Shown here: positions 13,670 through 18,683 of the stretch, in pieces | Numbering within the stretch: the stretch's first letter is position 1 | Layout: each line of letters starts with the position of its first letter | NCBI GenBank assembly: GCA_002348825.1 | Contig: DEBN01000024.1 | Coordinates: forward strand, 1-18,683 | Reading direction: 5' to 3' | Length of the DNA stretch: 18,683 bases | From: Gammaproteobacteria bacterium UBA2955 | Lineage (GTDB): Bacteria; Pseudomonadota; Gammaproteobacteria; Pseudomonadales; Azotimanducaceae | The notes under the pieces: model-generated | The model's database searches: none | What the model was told of the DNA's origin: nothing | What the model saw: only the letters and a program-made list of their open reading frames with translations | Program-made: the position numbers and the translations under genes

Positions 13670-15526
13670 CTAGTTGGCCTTCTTGTCGTCTGAGAATGCC
13701 CGATCTCCAGCCATACAGATCAGCGTCTGGGACGTAGAGACATCATACTTGCGGTCGAGAACGGTACTGACGTAATGCCATCGGGCGCGCATGGCACGCG
13801 GCGTTAATTCCACCTCGGCCCAACCACGACTCTGGGTTTCTGCCTCGACCAGCTCCGGGCTGCTGGCGAGCAATGCCGCCTTCAAAACCTCCGGAGCTAC
13901 GGGCAGGTAACTTTCAAAACCCGGACTCGAAATCCCCGGGGTGCCGACTTCTACCCCGACTGGATTGGCCTGTTCGTCACGCAAATTAAACGCCCAGGCA
14001 TTATGGGTATCGCCCGCCAGCACTACCGGGTTAGCGGCGTAACGCAACAGGTTCGCTTGCACGCGCGCGCGGCACGCCGCGTAGCCGTCCCACGCATCCA
14101 GATTCAGCGGCACTCCCTGCCCACCCATGAACTGCATTGCTTTGAGTTGAGCGGCCTGCACGGCGGGAAGCTGGTCCAGCTGCAATTCCTCGTCGGTCAA
14201 CACTGGGATCGACAAACGACCCATAAGCACCTGCTGACCGATGACTTGCCAAGTGCTGCCACGGGTTTGGGACCGACTCAACGTCTGCTGCAACCACTGT
14301 TCCTGATCCTCACCCAACAGAGTGCGCTCTTGGGCTTTCAGCGGTCCTTCGAGGAAACGCTGTATGTCCGGCAAATAGCGCCAGCCCTCGGGCAGCGAAT
14401 CTGCGTCGATCGACTTGATTGTGTTGTAGTCGAGTATCGGTTTCGCTGCACCGGAGTTCGTATCAAACGGAATGTTGAGCCGTTGCAGTGACGCGGCGGG
14501 CAATCCCGCAGCTTCGGCATCGGAGATCGCTCGAACATTAACAGGTTCGGATACGTCAAAAACCTGACTGCGCATTGGCAAATCTGAGGCATACTCAAAA
14601 CCCTTATCACGCCCGTGCAGCCGTGTATCCAGCATTACCAAGTCCGCGAGCTGGCCAATTTCAAACGAGCGATAGATCGGCCCTTGATCGCCTTGAGGAC
14701 TGGTCCGTATCGGCATCCATTCGTCGTACGCCTGTCGAGCGGCGCGTACCCGCTGCAGGAAATCCCCTTCTCCCGGATTATGATTGACAGCCCCAAGGCG
14801 CCAAGTGTTGTCCGCAATCTCGTGATCATCCCAAACACATACGAACGGGTGGCGTTGATGCAACAAACGCAAATCGGCGTCGGTGCGATACAGGCCATAG
14901 CGCATGCGGTAATCTTCGAGGCTTAGGGTTTCACCTAGGGGTTCGACGTGACGACCCAATTGTTCCAACGCAATGGGGTTTGCATAGCCACCTTCGGGGT
15001 ACTCGTAGATGTAGTCGCCGAGGTGCAGGACTAAATCCAAATCGCTTTCGGCCATGTGCCGGTAGGCATTGAAATAACCCTGGGGGTAGTTGGAGCATGA
15101 CGCTATACCCAACCGGAACGAGGCGACGTCGCCTTGCGGCAGCGTTCTGGTACGTCCAGTCGGACTGACGCGACCGTCCGCTAAGAAACGATAAAAGTAG
15201 CGTCCGTCGGATGCCAGCCCCGAGGCATCAACTTTCAGTGTGTAATCTCGTGCAGCGTTTGTGTGCGCAGTTCCCGAGGCAACAACCTGCCGAAACTGCT
15301 TGTCCAGCGCGACCTGCCAGACGACTTCAACGTGCCTATGTTGCTCTAAGCCAGGCAATACTCGAGTCCAGAGAATGACCCGATCTGCCATCGGATCGCC
15401 GCTTGCCACGCCATGGGTGAAGTAGACGGTCTCGCTGCCAGCGACAACCGCGCCCCGCAATGACAACGCCCCAAGCGTTGCTCCGGCCGCCTGCATGAGA
15501 CGCCGGCGATTAATTGTCGCCGCGAT
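13670..15526 (-). CDS. phoD: PhoD-family alkaline phosphatase/phosphodiesterase with Tat signal; candidate AUC start
   Basis: About 618 residues. PhoD enzymes are Tat-exported, Ca/Fe-dependent phosphatases and phosphodiesterases that release phosphate from organic esters. Metal-site motifs are visible: GDYIYEY (Asp171), WDDHEIADN (233-236) and GDTHNAW (Asp506, His508), numbered from the codon at 15526. The first in-frame ATG is at 15496, but it has no Shine-Dalgarno and would cut off the twin arginines. Upstream in frame the text reads AATINRRRLMQAAGATLGAL, a proper Tat signal, and no ATG, GTG or TTG occurs before the TAG stop. An ATC at 15526 sits five bases after a strong AGGGGAG, so I extend the gene to it. 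If ATC is not used, the gene would start at 15496 without its export signal. Confidence 0.9.
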   Translation of the reverse strand: MAATINRRRLMQAAGATLGALSLRGAVVAGSETVYFTHGVASGDPMADRVILWTRVLPGLEQHRHVEVVWQVALDKQFRQVVASGTAHTNAARDYTLKVDASGLASDGRYFYRFLADGRVSPTGRTRTLPQGDVASFRLGIASCSNYPQGYFNAYRHMAESDLDLVLHLGDYIYEYPEGGYANPIALEQLGRHVEPLGETLSLEDYRMRYGLYRTDADLRLLHQRHPFVCVWDDHEIADNTWRLGAVNHNPGEGDFLQRVRAARQAYDEWMPIRTSPQGDQGPIYRSFEIGQLADLVMLDTRLHGRDKGFEYASDLPMRSQVFDVSEPVNVRAISDAEAAGLPAASLQRLNIPFDTNSGAAKPILDYNTIKSIDADSLPEGWRYLPDIQRFLEGPLKAQERTLLGEDQEQWLQQTLSRSQTRGSTWQVIGQQVLMGRLSIPVLTDEELQLDQLPAVQAAQLKAMQFMGGQGVPLNLDAWDGYAACRARVQANLLRYAANPVVLAGDTHNAWAFNLRDEQANPVGVEVGTPGISSPGFESYLPVAPEVLKAALLASSPELVEAETQSRGWAEVELTPRAMRARWHYVSTVLDRKYDVSTSQTLICMAGDRAFSDDKKAN

Positions 15527-15607
15527 AACTGCTCCCCTAGTCTGCTTCGTCTACCAGATAGTGTTTTACCACTTTTTCGCGACAGCCTCGCTCATTTACA
15601 CCAGTTT

Positions 15608-15895
15608 TTAATGGGTCGTGTCCCGATCTAGGAACTTATGGATCGATTCGGGCACGGCACCGATATAGCACTGCTCGGCAAAGGCCAGGAAGTCGACCGG
15701 AGTTAAAGGTTCGAGCAACGAACCCTGATAGGTGAGCACCATACGCACGGCGCGGTCCACTTGGTCAATGTCGGGCTGCCGATAAGCGAACGCCAGCAGC
15801 GCGGCACTGAGATCTGCAGCAAACATATAATTAGGCAGCGTCGTAAACCAGCCGCATGCAGCTTGAAAGCGTTGCTCGTCGAGATCCTCAATCAC
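15608..15895 (-). CDS. Hypothetical 95-residue protein coupled to the photolyase-like gene
   Basis: I do not recognise the family. The start is a GTG that overlaps the last codons and stop of the photolyase-like gene by eight bases, so translation is probably coupled; no separate Shine-Dalgarno is evident. The protein is acidic and probably all-helical (FQAACGWFTTLPNYMFAADL, then DQVDRAVRMVLTYQGSLL and PVDFLAFAEQCYIG), with no membrane segment or signal peptide. The PhoD gene follows 81 bases downstream on the same strand. The tight overlap suggests a role with the flavoprotein, perhaps as a partner or chaperone, but this is inference. Confidence 0.7.
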   Translation of the reverse strand: MIEDLDEQRFQAACGWFTTLPNYMFAADLSAALLAFAYRQPDIDQVDRAVRMVLTYQGSLLEPLTPVDFLAFAEQCYIGAVPESIHKFLDRDTTH

Positions 15896-17276
15896 CAGTT
15901 GAAGGCTCTGTTGCCGATGGTCGATCTAGGCCCAGCGCTGCCAACAAATCGGGGATGCGCTTGCCCAACTGAAAGAAGCCCTTTTGCGCATGGGGCCATA
16001 CCAGACGGTCATAGTCGCGTACGAAAGCGGTCAAGCGTACGCCTCGAGCGGCCAATCGAGTCTGCAACAGCGCGAGCGTCTGTTGATTATCACCGCTGGG
16101 AACATAGGCACTAACCAATTCTTTAAAGCCGTGCGTCTCAACCCAGCGAACCACGTCGTCTAATTCGTTCGCCTGCAAACTCGGAACACGCACACTCGTT
16201 GCGTAGCTCGCTTCCGCCCGCCGCACCGCATCGGCCACTGCGCCTCTACCAAATGTCCGCACAAGCGGCGAGGTTTCAGCAACGCCGCTGCGCAAGGATA
16301 GCGGTAATGCCACCACCCCGGCAGGTTGGAATGGCAGATCCAGAGCTAGGTCGTCGTCCGTCATAAGTAAGGCTCTTTCCATGGCCGGGTCTTCGTGCCG
16401 TGCGAAGGATTGGGGCCAAGCAACCGTTTGCTTCTGCAAAGCAGTCGAAGAGAGGGACTCTGAAACCGGCTGAGCAGAGGTCGCCAAGCGTGCGAGACCG
16501 CTATCATGGTCGCTGCTCGCACCTAAGCGGGCGGCGCCGTTTTTACGGATATTAGCGGCAGACGCCAGATAAACTTTTCCTTGTGTTTGCAATCCCGCGA
16601 CCCACCTCCAGCCCAGCGTGTTGGCGGCGGGATCGCCGTCCAAAAGATGGCGCATGAAGAAGTCGGCACCCAATTGCCATGGTAAGCCGAGGGTAAAGAT
16701 CCATATGCTGGCGAACCACATACGAGCATGATTGTGCAGATAACCAGTTTCTTGCAGCTCCGAGACCCAGCCGTTGAAAGGCTGAATTTCAGTACGCCCC
16801 TCTACCGCTCTGCGATAATTTTCACGGTCCGCCTTCTTCTCTGTGACCGCCTCAAACACCTCGCACAAATCTTGCTGGTAGGCAGACCAGAGCAGTGGGC
16901 GATGCTCGAGCCAGCCCTTCCAGTAGGCGCGCCAAAACACCTCTTGGACAAATTTAAAGGCAGCCGCCGGACTGTGCCGGGCTAACACGGCTGACAAAAC
17001 CTCTTGCTCAGTAACTAAGCGTCGGCGGAGATAGGGGGATAAGCGCGATACGTTGTGATGACTGTCCTGCCCGCAATCCTCGTTGCGATGCGCCTGATAG
17101 AGCCGTCCGGCCTTCGGTAAGAATTTACTTAGTATCGCCAGACCGGCATCCCGCGTGGGATGCAATGGCAACAATGGCGATTGACCATCATCGAAATCGA
17201 ACTGCTTTGTGGATCCAGGAGTCAGCACGGTATTTACCCAACTTGTTTTACGCCGATAATCTTGTACCGCCTGCAC
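15888..17276 (-). CDS. Photolyase/cryptochrome-like flavoprotein, FAD domain at N-terminus (permuted domain order)
   Basis: A 462-residue protein. Residues about 60-245 match the photolyase FAD-binding domain: NVSRLSPYLRRRLVTEQEVL (75-94), FVQEVFWRAYW (109-119), TGYLHNHARMWFAS (177-190) and LLDGDPAANTLGWRW (211-225). Asn219, Trp223 and Trp200 line up with E. coli Asn378, Trp382 and Trp359 (flavin contact and electron-transfer tryptophans). The usual N-terminal antenna-binding alpha/beta domain is absent; only about 30-60 residues precede the FAD part. Instead a linker and an alpha/beta-like region (about 305-450: DVVRWVETHGFKELVSAYVPSGDN, then LQTRLAARGVRLTAFVRDYDRLVWPHA) lie C-terminal, as if domains were permuted. 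The GTG start at 17276 has no clear Shine-Dalgarno; another GTG lies at 17228. Repair versus signalling function is open. Confidence 0.86.
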   Translation of the reverse strand: MQAVQDYRRKTSWVNTVLTPGSTKQFDFDDGQSPLLPLHPTRDAGLAILSKFLPKAGRLYQAHRNEDCGQDSHHNVSRLSPYLRRRLVTEQEVLSAVLARHSPAAAFKFVQEVFWRAYWKGWLEHRPLLWSAYQQDLCEVFEAVTEKKADRENYRRAVEGRTEIQPFNGWVSELQETGYLHNHARMWFASIWIFTLGLPWQLGADFFMRHLLDGDPAANTLGWRWVAGLQTQGKVYLASAANIRKNGAARLGASSDHDSGLARLATSAQPVSESLSSTALQKQTVAWPQSFARHEDPAMERALLMTDDDLALDLPFQPAGVVALPLSLRSGVAETSPLVRTFGRGAVADAVRRAEASYATSVRVPSLQANELDDVVRWVETHGFKELVSAYVPSGDNQQTLALLQTRLAARGVRLTAFVRDYDRLVWPHAQKGFFQLGKRIPDLLAALGLDRPSATEPSTGD

Positions 17277-17277
17277 A

Positions 17278-17351
17278 TTGTCTAATTTTTAGTAATGTTT
17301 TATTTGGACATTTATTAGTCTTGTCGCCTGAAACCGTGCACTATTAGACAA
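17278..17351. promoter_or_regulatory. Divergent promoter region bounded by a 9-bp inverted repeat
   Basis: TTGTCTAAT at 17278-17286 is exactly inverted as ATTAGACAA at 17343-17351, with an imperfect ATTAGTCTTGTC between them at 17314-17325. The AT-rich stretch separates the photolyase-like gene (minus) from the unknown gene at 17376 (plus). One arm touches the photolyase-like start. This looks like a shared operator; I cannot place the promoters firmly. Confidence 0.45.
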
Positions 17352-17375
17352 GAGTACACCGACCTAGAGATGCCG

Positions 17376-17705
17376 ATGAAACATCAACCCTGGCGCTGGC
17401 TCCCTGATGAGGGCGGCTTGGTTAGCGCAAACGACCTGGCATGGCGTCCGGTCGACCCTGTGATGTACTCGATGTGTGATCTTTGGGGTTTCGATATAGA
17501 CGAATTGCCCATCGAACCTTTCGATATCGAGATTCGTATTACCGCTCCCAGCGTGCTCGAAGGATTACGCCTGTTCGAAACCGCAGTGGCCAAATATATG
17601 ATGGATCACTTTGAAGCCTTCAACAGATCTCTTGTGCTCGAGCGCTTGGTGTGGAATGACCCAATGGCTGAACAGCGCTGCTGCGAAATATTTATGGCGG
17701 ATTAG
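17376..17705 (+). CDS. Hypothetical protein of about 109 residues
   Basis: I do not recognise the family. The protein is acidic and rich in aromatic residues, with no signal peptide or membrane segment. It opens with MKHQPWRWLPDEGG, has a stretch DLWGFDIDELPIEPFDIEIR, and ends in a helical part (VLEGLRLFETAVAKYMMDHF). I chose the ATG at 17376 because TAGAG lies about six bases upstream; the ATG at 17370, two codons earlier, has no usable spacing. It diverges from the photolyase-like gene across a shared inverted repeat and converges with the FkbM gene, whose stop lies 12 bases away. Coding status is supported by the sensible composition and tight packing. Confidence 0.68.
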   Translation: MKHQPWRWLPDEGGLVSANDLAWRPVDPVMYSMCDLWGFDIDELPIEPFDIEIRITAPSVLEGLRLFETAVAKYMMDHFEAFNRSLVLERLVWNDPMAEQRCCEIFMAD

Positions 17706-17717
17706 TGGCCGCGGCAC

Positions 17718-18428
17718 CTATGCCAACGCTAGGGCGATTTCTCGGCCGCTGCTGCTCGCCCAGAAGACTTTGTAGCCCTTGGCAATCAAAGCATCGACGC
17801 GCTGCCTAGTGGCGCTTACGGGAAACTTTCCCTTCCGCCGCTTGCCATGGTGGAATTCCACAAGCAACTGATCGGGCAAAATATTGCTCTGCAACATGTC
17901 ATCTATCACTGCGTATTCTGCACCTTCAATATCGATCTTCAACACATCCAGTCGGTCGTGACCCAATTTGGACATGATCGTAGACAGCCTCGAAACCGGC
18001 ACCATCACCGTTTCTCGATCAACAACCGCCTCGGGGACTACCGTCCCCGAAACGGCACCTTCATGGGTAGGGGCCGCAAACGACAATTCACCCTCCATCC
18101 ACGCCAACCCCAACGGATAAAACTTAAAGGCTGCCGGTTGAGGGCATTGTTGCAGCCACTCCACCACTCTAGGGGTCGGGTCAAACCCGTGAACTACCAG
18201 CCCGAAGCGCTCGATCAATGCCCGATCGAATCCGGTGTCGAACCCTATACCCACAGAATACACAACGCTGTGTCTATTAAGCCGCTGCGCTAAACAAGGC
18301 CATGCCCCGTAGCCCTCGCCGCCAAACATTGTCGCACCCAGATTGTGAATCTTCGGCGGCCGGTAGGCGCGACCAAGGCGCACTCTGATCGAGTGCTCAA
18401 GCCGCTTGCGTAGACCGAATGTTTTCAT
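17718..18428 (-). CDS. FkbM family SAM-dependent methyltransferase
   Basis: A 236-residue methyltransferase of the FkbM family, which methylates hydroxyl groups on sugars, polyketides or other small molecules using S-adenosylmethionine. The SAM-binding motif I reads VYSVGIGFDTGFD (56-68), with GFDPTP (81-86) as the acidic loop after strand two. The family hallmark VPVSRLST followed by DVLKIDIEGAE (161-171) is clear. There is no signal peptide. The ATG has AGGGG about six bases upstream and overlaps the stop of a tiny upstream ORF (ATGA). A role in surface glycan modification is common for the family, but no glycan genes lie in this window. Confidence 0.93.
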   Translation of the reverse strand: MKTFGLRKRLEHSIRVRLGRAYRPPKIHNLGATMFGGEGYGAWPCLAQRLNRHSVVYSVGIGFDTGFDRALIERFGLVVHGFDPTPRVVEWLQQCPQPAAFKFYPLGLAWMEGELSFAAPTHEGAVSGTVVPEAVVDRETVMVPVSRLSTIMSKLGHDRLDVLKIDIEGAEYAVIDDMLQSNILPDQLLVEFHHGKRRKGKFPVSATRQRVDALIAKGYKVFWASSSGREIALALA

Positions 18429-18526
18429 GAACTACCCCTGTTGTGCGACTCGTCCACCAAAAATTCTCTGCATTTTTTCTGGCGACAACCTTCTGGATCT
18501 TTTAGCAACTCGATTATTTGTCTCAT
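18425..18526 (-). CDS. Tiny ORF (33 residues) coupled to the FkbM gene, or tail of an interrupted gene
   Basis: Starting at ATG 18526, the frame gives MRQIIELLKDPEGCRQKKC and ends at a TGA that overlaps the ATG of the methyltransferase by four bases. This overlap and the sensible composition favour coding. The frame is the same as that of the partial CDS at 18536, from which it is divided by one TAG codon and three more codons. It may thus be the last part of that gene, either cut off by a nonsense mutation or never part of it. Upstream of the ATG there is only a weak GGTTGGTG site. Confidence 0.35.
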   Translation of the reverse strand: MRQIIELLKDPEGCRQKKCREFLVDESHNRGSS

Positions 18527-18535
18527 ATCACCAAC

Positions 18536-18683
18536 CTATTCGTTGACGATAATATTGCTCAACCAAGGCTTAATTACCCGTAAGTTTATGGGCGCAATGT
18601 CGCTGACTTCGACCGCTGGGTCAATTACCCCCCGGGGGCAGTGCATGCTGGTCTGAGCTACTGCTTGATCAGCTGGAAACGGG
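18536..18683 (-). CDS. C-terminal end of an unidentified protein (partial)
   Basis: Forty-eight codons enter from the right edge on the minus strand and end at TAG 18536-18538. The translation (including HCPRGVIDPAVEVSDIAPIN and RVIKPWLSNIIVNE) has protein-like composition and no internal stop, but I do not recognise it. It would be the gene upstream of the FkbM methyltransferase in the same direction. The opposite strand is also open over this region, so coding is only probable. Confidence 0.35.
   Translation of the reverse strand, partial: PFPADQAVAQTSMHCPRGVIDPAVEVSDIAPINLRVIKPWLSNIIVNE

Noticed and set aside
13670..15496. PhoD starting at the ATG 15496
   Set aside because: This start has no Shine-Dalgarno and removes the twin-arginine motif encoded directly upstream in frame.
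18441..18656. 71-codon plus-strand ORF at the right end
   Set aside because: Its translation is low-complexity and not family-like, and the opposite strand has better coding character with an ATGA overlap to the FkbM gene.

Overview
This window looks like chromosomal DNA of a free-living, probably marine, aerobic gammaproteobacterium. The evidence is a large TonB-dependent receptor, a secreted S9 peptidase, a Tat-type PhoD, CoA-linked catabolic genes and clear Shine-Dalgarno sites. The lineage is inferred from gene content and style only. I see no rRNA, tRNA, IS element, integrase or CRISPR array.

Layout: (a) 1-1093, minus strand: the CoxM-like FAD subunit and the start of the CoxS-like 2Fe-2S subunit of a molybdenum hydroxylase, running off the left edge. 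(b) 1336-4277, plus strand: a CaiB/BaiF class III CoA-transferase and, after a 488-base gap, an acyl-CoA dehydrogenase of the ACAD10/11 type. A strong bidirectional terminator at 4345-4377 closes this block. (c) 4392-11292, minus strand: SDR-like protein, TauD-family dioxygenase, S9 prolyl-oligopeptidase-type peptidase, then a TonB-dependent receptor with its own 400-base leader. This reads as an uptake and degradation locus. (d) 11576-13665, plus strand: nitroreductase, a 96-residue protein with an SSB-type C-terminal tip, a probable selenoprotein, and a second nitroreductase. (e) 13670-17276, minus strand: a photolyase/cryptochrome-like protein whose FAD domain comes first, a 95-residue unknown overlapping its stop codon, and a PhoD phosphatase whose Tat signal peptide is only complete if an AUC codon starts translation. 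(f) 17376-17705, plus strand: a 111-residue-class unknown, divergent from the photolyase-like gene across a region bounded by a 9-bp inverted repeat. (g) 17718-18683, minus strand: an FkbM methyltransferase preceded by a tiny ORF and the C-terminal end of another reading frame.

The most notable item is the gene at 12608-12949. An ordinary ORF call would start it after an in-frame TGA, but read through that codon it becomes a complete ArsC/thioredoxin-fold protein with a U-x-x-C redox motif. A short stem-loop with a G-first loop sits 23 nt after the TGA, as expected for a bacterial SECIS, and a good promoter carrying a palindrome lies upstream. It sits between two flavin nitroreductases and next to a small protein ending in the SSB docking tip, which suggests a redox or DNA-maintenance module not familiar to me. 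Other points of interest are the apparently permuted photolyase-like protein, the candidate AUC start of PhoD, an SDR lacking the catalytic Tyr and Lys, and a 21-bp-spaced direct repeat upstream of the TonB receptor.
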